Below, in pieces: positions 8,923 to 18,347 of a DNA stretch of 64,000 bases (the first letter of the stretch is position 1; every line of letters begins with the position of its first letter). Made by a program: the position numbers and the translations under genes. The notes beneath the pieces were generated by a model. That model was not told the DNA's origin. It saw only the letters and a list, made by a program, of their open reading frames with translations, and made no database searches. Source of the stretch: Arenicellales bacterium (lineage in GTDB: Bacteria; Pseudomonadota; Gammaproteobacteria; Arenicellales; JAJDZL01); the NCBI GenBank assembly GCA_951813075.1, contig OX638343.1, positions 486,149 to 550,148 on the forward strand, read 5' to 3'.

Positions 8923-9416
8923 TGGAAGCCAACCCCATAACCTCCTATATTGGTATCGGTAGCAATCTTGACGATCCTCAGGGCCAAGTGCGGGCAGCCT
9001 TGGATGCTCTTGAAGTGCACGACCACTGCAATGTCATCCATCGATCTTCCCTTTACGCATCTGAGCCTGTGGGATTTGCCGACCAGCCCGAATTTGTCAA
9101 CGCAGTATGTGCAATAAAAACAATACTTGAACCACATCAGCTGCTTTATCAACTACTCAACATGGAAAAAATTTTTGGCAGGGTTCGCACCCACCTTCCA
9201 AATCGACCTCGTCGGATTGATCTTGATCTTTTGCTGTATAGTACGCGACAAATCAATTCCCCTAATCTGACAGTTCCACATCCTAGAATGCACGAACGCC
9301 GCTTTGTTTTGGAACCACTGGTAGAGATTGCACCGGATGAAATCATTCCCGGCAAAGGTATTGCAAAACAACTTCTCGAAAAATGCAAAGATCAGGAAGT
9401 TGTCAGAATCCGGTGA
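8922..9416 (+). CDS. folK: 6-hydroxymethyl-7,8-dihydropterin pyrophosphokinase
   Basis: 164 residues; transfers pyrophosphate from ATP to 6-hydroxymethyl-dihydropterin in folate synthesis. Begins YIGIGSNLDDP, typical of HPPK; FVNAVCAIKT and the metal/substrate site RRIDLDLLLY followed by VPHPRMHERRFVLEPL are all present. ATG at 8922 overlaps the pcnB TGA by one base; a TTG at 8919 is possible but less likely. Cotranscribed with pcnB. Confidence 0.96.
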   Translation: MEANPITSYIGIGSNLDDPQGQVRAALDALEVHDHCNVIHRSSLYASEPVGFADQPEFVNAVCAIKTILEPHQLLYQLLNMEKIFGRVRTHLPNRPRRIDLDLLLYSTRQINSPNLTVPHPRMHERRFVLEPLVEIAPDEIIPGKGIAKQLLEKCKDQEVVRIR

Positions 9417-9498
9417 TAGCAAACGGCGTCTAACGAGACAAGATCAAACAGATAATCGTCAGTTTTGAGATAAGCAGCTAGTAACGAGGACTAAATTT

Positions 9499-10725
9499 AT
9501 GAATGTTTCTGGTCAGCCAACGCGCGTGCTCTCCGGCATGCGTCCGACCGGCAGATTACATCTTGGACACTACCATGGTGTGATCAAACCCTGGGTGCAG
9601 TTGCAGCATGATCACCAATGCTTCTATTTTGTTGCGGATTGGCATGCGTTGACCACTGAATTTGAGGCGATCAATGAAAAGACCATGAGAGAAAATGTCT
9701 GGGATATGATCATTGATTGGCTGGCGTCCGGTGTGGACCCTGAACTGGCTACCATTTTCATTCAATCGCGGGTTCCAGAGCACGCTGAACTGTATCTGTT
9801 GCTATCGATGATCAGTCCGCTTGGCTGGCTTGAGCGTGTTCCGAGTTTCAAGGACCAACAAGAGAAACTGAATAATCGAGATATTTCCACTCATGGTTTT
9901 CTTGGCTATCCCGTACTACAGAGTGCCGATATTCTGATGTATCGGGCTTCTCTGGTACCAGTTGGAGAGGATCAGGTACCACATATTGAACTGACTCGCG
10001 AGATTGCGCGCAGATTCAACTCGATATTTGGCCGAGAGCCTGACTTCCGTGAGAAAGCCGAGCAAGCCATTCGGAAGTTGGGCAAGAATCTCGGGCGACG
10101 GTATCGGGACTATCAGCAGGCCTATACCGAACGCGGTGATGAGATGGCATTGTCGAAAGCGCGAGAACTTTTGGAGAATATATCCAATCTCTCGAGAATC
10201 GACAGAGATCGATTGATGGGTTATCTCGAAGGTGGTGGGCGACAGATTCTCACAGAACCCGAGGCATTTCTTACCGATGCGTCCAAAGTGCCTGGGTTGG
10301 ATGGGCAGAAAATGTCAAAATCGTATGGAAATGCGATTTACTTGCGTGATAACCGGGACCGTATCAATAAAAGTGTTCGTTCAATGCCAACAGACCCAGC
10401 GCGCGTGCGCCGAAATGATCCTGGTAACCCGGAAAAATGTCCAGTTTGGGATTTGCATAAAATTTATACGGAAGAGACGACAAAGAAGTGGATTCGCGAA
10501 GGCTGCACTACCGGCTCCATCGGTTGTCTGGATTGCAAGGCACCGTTGATCGACTCATTGCTGCAGGAACAGGAACGGCATGCCGAACGGGCTAAGCCCT
10601 ACATTGAAGATCAGGGATTTCTCAAGAGAGTGATCGCCGATGGTTGCGAAAGAGCAGGTGCAGTAGCAGAAGCGACGATGAGTGAGGTGCGTCGTCACGT
10701 AGGCACTGCAGGATATCGTTATTAG
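9499..10725 (+). CDS. trpS: Tryptophanyl-tRNA synthetase (long form)
   Basis: 408 residues. Class Ic synthetase that charges tRNA-Trp. HIGH-type motif HLGHYHG (about 21-27), KMSKS-type motif GQKMSKSYGNAI (about 265-276), and SADILMYRASLVPVGEDQ in the Rossmann core. It is about 70 residues longer than E. coli TrpS, with an insertion containing GRRYRDYQQAYTERGDEMA and SRIDRDRLMGYLEGGGRQ; this long form occurs in many beta- and gammaproteobacteria. ATG at 9499 follows a GAGGA motif (about 9486-9490). scpA begins 2 bases after the stop, so an operon trpS-scpA-scpB-rluB is likely. Confidence 0.96.
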   Translation: MNVSGQPTRVLSGMRPTGRLHLGHYHGVIKPWVQLQHDHQCFYFVADWHALTTEFEAINEKTMRENVWDMIIDWLASGVDPELATIFIQSRVPEHAELYLLLSMISPLGWLERVPSFKDQQEKLNNRDISTHGFLGYPVLQSADILMYRASLVPVGEDQVPHIELTREIARRFNSIFGREPDFREKAEQAIRKLGKNLGRRYRDYQQAYTERGDEMALSKARELLENISNLSRIDRDRLMGYLEGGGRQILTEPEAFLTDASKVPGLDGQKMSKSYGNAIYLRDNRDRINKSVRSMPTDPARVRRNDPGNPEKCPVWDLHKIYTEETTKKWIREGCTTGSIGCLDCKAPLIDSLLQEQERHAERAKPYIEDQGFLKRVIADGCERAGAVAEATMSEVRRHVGTAGYRY

Positions 10726-10727
10726 AA

Positions 10728-11519
10728 TTGGAGAAAGACTCGCAAGTTGTGGAACAGACTGATCCGACACCGAAAGAACGAGTAATCCCAGCCGACCTTT
10801 TCATACCTCCAGACGCTTTGGAGGTAATTACGCAGGATTTCGAGGGACCGCTCGATTTGTTGCTTTATCTAATCCGTAAGAACAGTTTTGATGTACTGAA
10901 TATCCCGGTTGCTGAAATAGCTGATCAGTACGCGAAATATATTGACTTGATGCAAAAGATACAGCTGGAACTGGCAGGTGAGTACCTGGCTATGGCTGCG
11001 ACACTGGCTCAAATCAAATCAAGGCTGCTACTTCCTCCAAAGCATATTGAATCTGATGATGAGGAAGAGATTGACCCTCGTCTGGAATTGGCTCGACGTT
11101 TGCAGCAATATGAGATTTTCAGGAACCTTGCTGAAACTTTGAACGGTATGCCGAGAGTGGGACGTGACATATTTATTGGTCATGCAAAGGGAGTTGATCG
11201 CAGTCTCACGCCATCTTATGAGCAGGTTGATCTGAGTGACCTGATTGAGGCGTTTCAGGGGGTGCTCCAACTGGCGGACCAAAATGCAGCTATCGTAGTA
11301 CAACGGGAGAACTTGTCCGTAAAGGATAAGGTCGAAGAGATCATTGATCGATTGCAAAGTGTCAGTCAATTGCGCTTTGATGAGATATTTGATAAACGAA
11401 AAGGTCGGGCTGGAATGATCGTTGCATTTCTCGCGCTGCTCGAACTGATCAATTCCCAAAAAATCTATGCGATACAAGCTGACGCTGATTCTCCAATTCA
11501 TATTCGCCTTAATGACTGA
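10728..11519 (+). CDS. scpA: Segregation and condensation protein A
   Basis: 263 residues, the kleisin subunit of the Smc-ScpAB complex. The N-terminal kleisin segment DFEGPLDLLLYLIRKNSFDV and SRLLLPP are diagnostic; the C-terminal winged-helix part includes KGRAGMIVAFLALLELI. TTG at 10728 is taken as start because it directly follows trpS, but a GTG at 10749 is also possible. Companion scpB starts 7 bases after its stop. An Smc-type partner is not in the window. Confidence 0.93.
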   Translation: MEKDSQVVEQTDPTPKERVIPADLFIPPDALEVITQDFEGPLDLLLYLIRKNSFDVLNIPVAEIADQYAKYIDLMQKIQLELAGEYLAMAATLAQIKSRLLLPPKHIESDDEEEIDPRLELARRLQQYEIFRNLAETLNGMPRVGRDIFIGHAKGVDRSLTPSYEQVDLSDLIEAFQGVLQLADQNAAIVVQRENLSVKDKVEEIIDRLQSVSQLRFDEIFDKRKGRAGMIVAFLALLELINSQKIYAIQADADSPIHIRLND

Positions 11520-11525
11520 CTATCC

Positions 11526-12095
11526 ATGGACTTTCAGGAATTGAAAAAAATTATTGAAGCTGCGGTGTTGACATCCGAGGTTCCGGTTTCTGTCGAGCAG
11601 TTGAAAAGTCTTTTTGATGAGGACGACAGGGCGCAGATACTGGACGTCGAACGTGCATTGCTTGAAATGGAAAGAGATTGCGAGAATCGTGGTGTGGAAC
11701 TGAAGAAAATCGGAGGCGGATTTCGCTATCAATCTCGTGAAGAATATGCCAATTGGCTTCGCCGATTATCGGAAATTCGACCAAGAAGATATTCCCGAGC
11801 GCTTATGGAAACACTGTCAATCATTGCTTTTCGCCAGCCGGTTACCAGAGGCGATATCGAGAACATCCGGGGAGTATCTGTTTCAACGGAGATTATGCGG
11901 ACACTGCTGACGAACGAATGGATTGAACAAGCGGGATACAAGCAAGTTCCGGGACGACCAGCATTGTTCAAGACGACACAGAGTTTTTTGGAATATTTCA
12001 ATCTTGAATCGCTCGATGACCTGCCGGCGCTGGATTTGCTGGAAAGGCAGATGTCGTCAGATTCACTTTCTGCCGATCGTGCGGCGAAAGATTGA
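11526..12095 (+). CDS. scpB: Segregation and condensation protein B
   Basis: 189 residues; ScpB dimer binds ScpA and helps compact and segregate the chromosome. Two winged-helix units: about 1-80 with IIEAAVLTSEVPVSVEQL and GGGFRYQSREEYA, and about 90-170 with ALMETLSIIAFRQPVTRGDI, IRGVSV, and GRPALFKTT, all typical. Sits between scpA and rluB, the standard order. Confidence 0.94.
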   Translation: MDFQELKKIIEAAVLTSEVPVSVEQLKSLFDEDDRAQILDVERALLEMERDCENRGVELKKIGGGFRYQSREEYANWLRRLSEIRPRRYSRALMETLSIIAFRQPVTRGDIENIRGVSVSTEIMRTLLTNEWIEQAGYKQVPGRPALFKTTQSFLEYFNLESLDDLPALDLLERQMSSDSLSADRAAKD

Positions 12096-12124
12096 ATTTG
12101 CGACGTTAATCGCTTGTTGCGTGA

Positions 12125-12874
12125 ATGGTTGCGGAAATGAGCGAGCGAATTCAGAAATATTTGGCTCGTGAAGGCTTTGGTTCCAGAAGAACAATAGAAA
12201 AATGGATTCAAGAAGGGCGTGTCTGCCACGACGACGGCGAATATAAACTGGGTGATCAAGTCGGTTTTGGCGACGTTGTCATAGTTGATGGTCAACGGAT
12301 TCGAGTCAGCGAAATTCAGCCAACTACCCGAGTGATCGCATATCACAAAAAACTAGGTGAAGTTTGTAGCCGGAATGACCCGGCGGGTCGCCTCCTCACA
12401 TTTGACTCCCTTCCACCGATCGAACATGGCCGATGGATATCAGTTGGCAGGCTTGATATCAATACGACAGGCTTACTATTGTTCACCAATAACGGTAATC
12501 TTGCGAATACACTCATGCATCCAAGCAACCAAATTGAAAGAGAATATCTTTGTCGGGTTTTCGGCAATGTTTCCGAACGCGATTTGACCGCTTTGCGAAG
12601 CGGTATCAGATCTGGAAGTGAAATACTTTATTTTGACGAGATCAACGCACTCAATGGGAATGCAAGTCAAAAATGGTATCGAATAATTCTGAAGCAGGGT
12701 AGAAATCGCGAGATTCGACGGGCTTGGGAAGCTGTTGGCAATCAAGTCAGTAGGCTTAAACGAGTTCGTTACGCTAGTATTCGGTTAACCGATGATCTTC
12801 CCAAGGGAAAATGGAAGGAACTAGAAAAAGAACAGACGTTACAACTGGTTCGTCTCTCGGAATCGGCTGTCTAG
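12125..12874 (+). CDS. rluB: 23S rRNA pseudouridine synthase RluB
   Basis: 249 residues of the RsuA/RluB/E/F family; RluB makes pseudouridine 2605 in 23S rRNA. S4 RNA-binding domain at the N-terminus (ERIQKYLAREGFGSRRTIEK), then the catalytic domain with GRLDINTTGLLLFTNNG, whose Asp is the catalytic residue, and the family end motif GRNREIRR. Linkage to scpB favours RluB over RsuA. ATG 12125 is used; ATG 12137 gives the common MSERIQKYLA start and is equally possible. The C-terminal tail is short compared with E. coli RluB. Confidence 0.92.
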   Translation: MVAEMSERIQKYLAREGFGSRRTIEKWIQEGRVCHDDGEYKLGDQVGFGDVVIVDGQRIRVSEIQPTTRVIAYHKKLGEVCSRNDPAGRLLTFDSLPPIEHGRWISVGRLDINTTGLLLFTNNGNLANTLMHPSNQIEREYLCRVFGNVSERDLTALRSGIRSGSEILYFDEINALNGNASQKWYRIILKQGRNREIRRAWEAVGNQVSRLKRVRYASIRLTDDLPKGKWKELEKEQTLQLVRLSESAV

Positions 12875-12950
12875 CGTTTATTGTGTGATAAATAGCAATT
12901 TTTCAGCATGCAATTACCGATAGGCGACACGAGTCTCTCGAATATCGAGT

Positions 12951-13631
12951 TTAACGCAAATCTCGGTGACAGCTGTCCCACAATATTGCCGAAATCTCCG
13001 GCACTGTGTCGACAATAAAATCCGCTCCCCAGGCAATCGGATCGTCATCCGGCGGAATATAGCCGTAAGTCACTGCCAAAGTGCCAACTCCAGCGGCGCT
13101 GCCGGCCTCAATGTCACGTACAGAGTCTCCGATGAAAAGGCAATCATCCGGAGTTGTATCCGTCAGTTTGCAAGCATGAGTGATCGGAAGCGGATGTGGT
13201 TTCCTTTGTGGCAATGAATCGCCACCGATTACACACGAAGCTTTGTCAGCAAGGTCGAGCTGATCAACCAGTCTCAAAGTCAGATATTCCGGTTTGTTCG
13301 TAACAATTCCCCATAGAACGCCAGTCTCATTACAACGATTCAGGATTGATGGTATTCCCGGAAACAATTTTGTATGTACACAGAGATACTTTTCATACAA
13401 GCCAAGAAACCTTAACCGAAGTTCTTCAAATCTATCTTCACCAGGAGAACAGCCAAATCCCAATCGAAGCAGGGCAGGTGTCCCGTTGGAAACATGCGGA
13501 CGTAATTTTTCGAAAGGGATACGCTCTTTGGACTCTTCTTCAAGAAGATAGTTCAGTGCATTTGCCATGTCCCTTGCCGTGTCGGCAAGGGTACCATCAA
13601 AATCAAACAGTGCGAGACGATACTTCTTCAA
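12951..13631 (-). CDS. gph: Phosphoglycolate phosphatase (HAD family)
   Basis: 226 residues. HAD hydrolase that dephosphorylates 2-phosphoglycolate. Motif I LFDFDGTLADT, motif II around GIVTNKPEY with the conserved Thr, motif III Lys in QRKPHP and motif IV CLFIGDSVRDIEAG are complete. The longer open frame upstream runs inside ubiG; TTG at 13629-13631, overlapping the ubiG TGA in a TTGA junction, gives the family length. The order ubiG-gph, with mtaD upstream, is typical of pseudomonad-like gammaproteobacteria. Confidence 0.92.
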   Translation of the reverse strand: MKKYRLALFDFDGTLADTARDMANALNYLLEEESKERIPFEKLRPHVSNGTPALLRLGFGCSPGEDRFEELRLRFLGLYEKYLCVHTKLFPGIPSILNRCNETGVLWGIVTNKPEYLTLRLVDQLDLADKASCVIGGDSLPQRKPHPLPITHACKLTDTTPDDCLFIGDSVRDIEAGSAAGVGTLAVTYGYIPPDDDPIAWGADFIVDTVPEISAILWDSCHRDLR

Positions 13632-14329
13632 GATCGTACGCAATGGGCGATGTAGTTGACTTCGACTCCTGAGGTGCGTCGAAATGATTGATTCAGTGGG
13701 TTGTATTGCAAGCCGATGAGTGATTGCATCCTGATTCCAGCACTTCTGCACCATTGGTTGAGTTCTGAAGGACGGATGAATTTGTTGTGCTCATGCGTAC
13801 CTCTCGGTAGCATATTGAGTACGTATTCTGCTCCAACTATTCCGAATATCCAGCTTTTGAATGTACGATTCAAGGTGGAAAAATACAGGCTGCCGCCCGA
13901 CTTTATCAGCTGACTGCAAGCTTTGATAGTTGAAACAGGGTCAGGAACATGCTCAAGTAATTCCATGCAGGTGATGATATCGAACTGCGCGTCATTGTTT
14001 TCTGCATAGTCCTCTACAGTCGAACGCACATAATGAACATCAAGATTACTTTCCTGCAGATGTAAATTTGCCACTTGTAATGATGCTTCACTCACGTCCA
14101 GGCCGATGACGTTGGCGTTTTCCTGTGCAAGTGATTCAGATAGGATTCCGCCGCCACAACCAACGTCAAGTATAGTCATGCCTGCAACTGGAGAATTTTC
14201 CTGTATGTATTCAAGTCTCAACGGATTGAGCATATGCAAAGGTCGAAACTTTCCTTGTGGGTCCCACCATTGCTCGGCAAGTCTGGAAAACTTATCGACT
14301 TCAGCGTTGTCTACATTCGGTGAATTCAT
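13628..14329 (-). CDS. ubiG: Ubiquinone biosynthesis O-methyltransferase
   Basis: 233 residues; performs both O-methylations of the ubiquinone ring using SAM. SAM-binding motif I ILDVGCGGGILSESLA (about 53-68), acidic end of beta2 in VIGLDVSE, and CMELLEHVPDP; N-terminal FSRLAEQWWDPQGKFRPLH is diagnostic for UbiG. Lies between mtaD and gph on the minus strand, a common arrangement. Presence implies aerobic respiration with ubiquinone. Confidence 0.96.
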   Translation of the reverse strand: MNSPNVDNAEVDKFSRLAEQWWDPQGKFRPLHMLNPLRLEYIQENSPVAGMTILDVGCGGGILSESLAQENANVIGLDVSEASLQVANLHLQESNLDVHYVRSTVEDYAENNDAQFDIITCMELLEHVPDPVSTIKACSQLIKSGGSLYFSTLNRTFKSWIFGIVGAEYVLNMLPRGTHEHNKFIRPSELNQWCRSAGIRMQSLIGLQYNPLNQSFRRTSGVEVNYIAHCVRS

Positions 14330-14354
14330 ATATTCCCCACGAAGGAATAGAAGT

Positions 14355-15674
14355 TCAATTGTCGTTTGATATTCGTGATTGCCATTTAACTGCGAGTGCC
14401 AAACATTCTGAGTTATCGATCGTTGTCAAAGTCCCGGAATTCAACACACGATTGCCACCAATCCATACATCAGTTACCTGATTGCGTGTTGCGGCATGCA
14501 AAATTTGTGCTGTCGGACTGAATAACGGCTGGGATTGCAGAACGTCAAGGTCCATCGCTGTAATATCAGCCAGTTTTCCAACTTCGAGGCTACCGGCTTC
14601 ATGAGCGATCCCCAAGCATCTGGCGCCATTTATTGTAGCCATTCTAATTGCTTCATTGACAGAAACACTTGCGGAGTTTCCGGAGCAGCCTTTGGCGAGC
14701 AATGCTGCAAATCTTGTTTCTTCAAGCATATTCAGGCTGTTATTGCTGGCGGCTCCATCGGTACCGATGGCTACATTGACATTTCGAGCAAGTAAATCAC
14801 TGACCGGGCAAATGCCACTTGCAAGTTTCAAATTAGATTTTGGACAATGCGCGATGCTACTGCCGGCTTCAGCAAGCATTTCAATTTCCTCGTCCAGTAA
14901 TTGTGTCGCATGCACCGCAAGAAGATACTGATTGATCAATCCGAGATCCTTCATGCGCCTGATGGGACGAACGCCGTACTGATTCAGTGAGTCTGTGACT
15001 TCCTGGACAGTTTCATGGACATGCATGTGAATACCGAGTTTGTAAGCATCGGCAATTTTCAAAATCTTTTCGAAAGTGGCATTGGACACTGTATACGGTG
15101 CGTGCGGCGCAAGCATCGTGGTAACAAGATCGGAATCCTTGAACCTGTGGTACAACGCCATCCCCTTATCAAGGTATTCATCAGGTGAACTTGCCCATAT
15201 TGTGGGAAACTCCAACGCGATCATACCTAGAGATACCCGCATATTTGATTGTTCTGCAACTTCTCCTACTTCGTCAGCAAAAAAATACATGTCGTTCATG
15301 CATGTCGTTCCACCCATAATCGCTTCGGCAAAAGCTAAGAGCGCTCCATCCCGAATGAACTCTCGGTTGACCCATTTTCCTTCAAGCGGCCATATATGCT
15401 GCTCCAACCAAGGTTGGAGAGGCAAATCTTCCGCGACCCCTCGAAACAACGACATGGAAGCATGAGTATGGGCATTGACCAATCCCGGCATTAATGCATG
15501 TCCACCGAGCACTACATGTTCGGTTGCGTTGTATTTCCTGCTTGCTTCGGGTGTCGGCAGAATGTCTTTGATCCTGTCTGCGACGACTACGATACTGTGA
15601 TTTTCCAATACTGTATCTGATTCGTCGACCGTGATTACCCATCTTGAATCTATGACGGTGTCTGCTCGTATCAT
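14355..15674 (-). CDS. mtaD: 5-methylthioadenosine/S-adenosylhomocysteine deaminase
   Basis: About 440 residues, amidohydrolase superfamily. Metal motif NAHTHASMSLFRG, then HMHVHET, AVHATQL, HCPKSNLKLASG and the metal Asp in AIGTDGAASNNSLNM match the MtaD/SAH deaminase group (former TRZ/ATZ). The enzyme deaminates methylthioadenosine to methylthioinosine. A 5'-methylthioinosine phosphorylase is encoded at 32.2 kb, so both steps of that salvage route are in the window. Start may be ATG 15674 or GTG 15683. It is upstream of ubiG (26-base gap) and downstream of a purine-type permease, on the same strand. Confidence 0.88.
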   Translation of the reverse strand: MIRADTVIDSRWVITVDESDTVLENHSIVVVADRIKDILPTPEASRKYNATEHVVLGGHALMPGLVNAHTHASMSLFRGVAEDLPLQPWLEQHIWPLEGKWVNREFIRDGALLAFAEAIMGGTTCMNDMYFFADEVGEVAEQSNMRVSLGMIALEFPTIWASSPDEYLDKGMALYHRFKDSDLVTTMLAPHAPYTVSNATFEKILKIADAYKLGIHMHVHETVQEVTDSLNQYGVRPIRRMKDLGLINQYLLAVHATQLLDEEIEMLAEAGSSIAHCPKSNLKLASGICPVSDLLARNVNVAIGTDGAASNNSLNMLEETRFAALLAKGCSGNSASVSVNEAIRMATINGARCLGIAHEAGSLEVGKLADITAMDLDVLQSQPLFSPTAQILHAATRNQVTDVWIGGNRVLNSGTLTTIDNSECLALAVKWQSRISNDN

Positions 15675-15779
15675 TCCTGTCACGCTCAGTTTTCTTGATC
15701 AGGTGAATTTTCCAGTATTGGTAGTGACTTTCGTTTGGTCGGAATGTTGTAAATTCCGGCAGCCTCTTTATGACACATC

Positions 15780-17519
15780 TCAGGTCGGGAGTTCGACTTT
15801 GATCGTCAAGATGTCCATGTCGTAATATTGTTGGTGGTAGACAGATGAAGCCATATGTCGCAGCAGTCTTATCGAAATTTCCCGTTCGGTGGAAGTGTCT
15901 TCCACCTGCTCACCGAGGAAGGTAATTGTATCCTGCAGGTTATGCTCGCCGCCGCCGGCGATAAATTCCAGTACGGCTGCACCTTCCTCCTTGTGCGCAT
16001 TCAGCAACAGGCGTTGCCGAGTATTCTTGTCACTACTCGCAAGAAGTGTCAGCAAGCATTCCTCGCTGACAGATTCAAGGCGCATCGCCATTTTCTCGTC
16101 CCAACCGCAGTAGGTTGTGAATTTTTCAAGAAATTCTCTGATCTGAGTCAAGGATGAGACGTTGAAATCAACCTCGATCTTTCTGCGCTTCGGCTCAATG
16201 AGTTCGAGGAACAGTGTCATGACAATGGCAGTCAGCCCTCCTGCAGTCATGCCATTTTTCAGCATCTCACCGGTATACTGCTCCAACAGTTCGGGGAAAA
16301 TCAGGTCTGCCTGACAACCAACTCCAACCCAGTAAGCCACACCTACGACCAATCCTTTGCGATAATCGATGCCGTCATTGATGATGATTTTCATACCTAC
16401 GACGAAAAGAAGCGCAAGCAGGACTGTAATATAAGCTGCGGCGACGGGTCCTGGAATCGCCAGAATAACCGCTATTCCCTTCGGAACGAAAGCGAGTATG
16501 ACGTAGATCACCCCGAGCGCGACACCGACAGTTCTTGCGCCAACACCTGTCAGTTCAGTGACAGAGACGCTGGTCGAATAAGTCGTATTGGGAACTGTAC
16601 CTGCGATACCGGACAGCAGATTGCCCAAGCCATCCGCATTGACGGCACCTTGGACAATCTTGAAGTCGACTGCCCGAGGAGAGCGTCTGGATACCCGCTG
16701 GATGGCGATAGAATCGCCGACGGTTTCCACAGCACCGATCATCGTCACCAGAATGAAAGCCGGGAACAAGGTCCAGAATACAGAATTGAAACTGAGATCA
16801 AACCCTGGCCAATCTCCACTGGGAAGCCCGATCCAACTCGCATCAGCGATGCTCGCCGTATCGTATAGACCATAGTATCCGGAAACCATCGAACCAACGA
16901 TCACGCCAGCCACCGGTGCCCACAGCCTCATCACGCCTTTGGCCTTCAACGCAATAGCAAGTATTACCGCCATTGTTACGAACGCGGACATGGGTCCGGC
17001 GTGCGAAGCGCTTCCTTCCGGAACATCATCGAGTAAATCAAAAATGATCGGCATTACCGCGACCGGAATCAGCATGATCACAAGTCCGGCGACGGGCGGT
17101 GTCAGAATTCGTCGGAAAATGGACAGCTTGGCTGCCAGAACGAACTGGAATATTGAAGACAGAATCACCAGCGTTGCCAGCATCGCAGGGCCGCCCTGAG
17201 CAATCGCAGTGACGCAAACCGCGATAAATGCACCGGAAGATCCCATAACCAGAACATGTCCTGCGCCTATTCTGCCGACGCGAACCGCCTGTACGATGGT
17301 TGTTATTCCACTGATCGCAACAGCCGCGAAAACCGCCCACGTCAAATATAACGCACTTCCACCGCCCGCGTTAACGACAATAGCGGGCGTGAGTACAGTA
17401 CCACCGACACAAAGTATCGCAAACTGCAGCCCCAACCCGATAGTCAGTGGTATTGGTGGTTTTTCGTTCGGTTCGTAACGAACGCTTGAGTTGACGTTTT
17501 TGCTTTGGTCAGCTATCAA
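15780..17519 (-). CDS. NCS2 nucleobase permease with C-terminal cytosolic HATPase-like domain
   Basis: 579 residues, well above the usual 430-460 for this family. Residues about 20-430 are an NCS2 (xanthine/uracil) transporter: many hydrophobic helices, the substrate-site segment FILVTMIGAVETVGDSIA, and NLLSGIAGTVPNTTYSTSVS on the other repeat. From about 435 a soluble domain of 145 residues follows; its FLEKFTTYCGWDEKMAMRLE, SVSEECLLTLL and ISIRLLRHMASSVYHQQYY recall the N-box helix and end of RsbW/SpoIIAB-type HATPase domains, but the N-box Asn is absent, so ATP binding is doubtful. TTG at 17517-17519 is the probable start. Same strand as mtaD, suggesting purine traffic linked to methylthioadenosine salvage. 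The substrate is not determinable. Confidence 0.85.
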   Translation of the reverse strand: MIADQSKNVNSSVRYEPNEKPPIPLTIGLGLQFAILCVGGTVLTPAIVVNAGGGSALYLTWAVFAAVAISGITTIVQAVRVGRIGAGHVLVMGSSGAFIAVCVTAIAQGGPAMLATLVILSSIFQFVLAAKLSIFRRILTPPVAGLVIMLIPVAVMPIIFDLLDDVPEGSASHAGPMSAFVTMAVILAIALKAKGVMRLWAPVAGVIVGSMVSGYYGLYDTASIADASWIGLPSGDWPGFDLSFNSVFWTLFPAFILVTMIGAVETVGDSIAIQRVSRRSPRAVDFKIVQGAVNADGLGNLLSGIAGTVPNTTYSTSVSVTELTGVGARTVGVALGVIYVILAFVPKGIAVILAIPGPVAAAYITVLLALLFVVGMKIIINDGIDYRKGLVVGVAYWVGVGCQADLIFPELLEQYTGEMLKNGMTAGGLTAIVMTLFLELIEPKRRKIEVDFNVSSLTQIREFLEKFTTYCGWDEKMAMRLESVSEECLLTLLASSDKNTRQRLLLNAHKEEGAAVLEFIAGGGEHNLQDTITFLGEQVEDTSTEREISIRLLRHMASSVYHQQYYDMDILTIKVELPT

Positions 17520-18077
17520 GTTGGAATTCCGTTGGGCTCGATTTGGTGGAGGTAATTATATTGACAATCGCTAATTTGAAAGCGAAAGCGATCGCTCCAG
17601 CACCAACAATTCTGGCTTTGCGCATCGGATGAAATTGTAAGAATGTCTGGGAATTCGGAGAACCGATGGATCATCGAAGAATTGCTGTCGGATATCGCTC
17701 TGACATCATTAGATCGCGTCACTTGCATCGTTCTGGCGCGGGCGAATGTCACCCGATCGGACCCAAGCCAACTAGTTACCCTCGACCGAGTAGGTTCAGG
17801 CTATATCCGCCGGTCTGTACTGTTCTTTCTACGCTCCTTCCATCGTCCTCGTTTCATATATCGATGCGATGGTGCAAACAAACGCGATGCACAATTTATG
17901 CAAACATTGATAGATAATCTTTGTTTCGTCAGCTCGCAATGGCATTCGAATCATCTCGGTATCAGTTTACAATTTACCAAAGCCGTTGGTATCTCCTCCT
18001 TGCAGCAACACGCCCGGTACTGCGGAGCGGATAGAATGCACGGATGAAAGACATTCGCGAGTGCCATCGACATCGAT
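17520..18077. other. Intergenic stretch without recognisable gene
   Basis: The space between the minus-strand permease and the plus-strand enolase-superfamily genes. A stop-free frame of about 134 codons (17643-18047, plus) exists but has an atypical composition, shows no family signature and no clear ribosome site. The stretch should hold the promoters for the two divergent units. Confidence 0.5.
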
Positions 18078-18347
18078 GTGTCGAACTTTACCATCAGCAC
18101 GACAGCGAGCGGCGAATCCGAAATCAGAGCGACCCATAATGGCAGTGGAAAATTCAATATCGATACGATATCAAGCACGATCAATGTCAGGAATGTCGGC
18201 ATCACGGTGACCCATGAGGGCAACAGAAGCATCGAGCTTGATACCCGGTCGGACGTCATCACGACGATGGTGGAACTCATTACCCACAGCATTTGCGCGG
18301 AAAAAGCACGCCAGAAAAATAGTCGTTACCATAAATCGCTGAATTGA
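18078..18347 (+). CDS. Small ORF of unknown function, start possibly frameshifted
   Basis: 89 codons, ending in a TTGA junction with the following enolase-superfamily gene (its TGA overlaps that gene's TTG start), which argues for a real, coupled gene. The product has strong alternation of polar and hydrophobic residues (NFTISTTASGESEIRATHNG, then a segment with ITVTHEG-like strands) and looks beta-rich. In the other frame, ATG at 18044 begins MKDIRE and would run directly into this ORF if one base near 18060 were removed, giving about 100 residues starting MKDIRE-AIDIDVSNF. I do not recognise the family. Confidence 0.35.
   Translation: MSNFTISTTASGESEIRATHNGSGKFNIDTISSTINVRNVGITVTHEGNRSIELDTRSDVITTMVELITHSICAEKARQKNSRYHKSLN

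Noticed and set aside
17643..18047. 134-codon plus-strand ORF between the permease and the enolase-superfamily genes
   Set aside because: Atypical composition rich in Arg, Ser and Cys, no ribosome site, no recognisable segment, and overlapped by other open frames. Probably chance in a stretch poor in stops.
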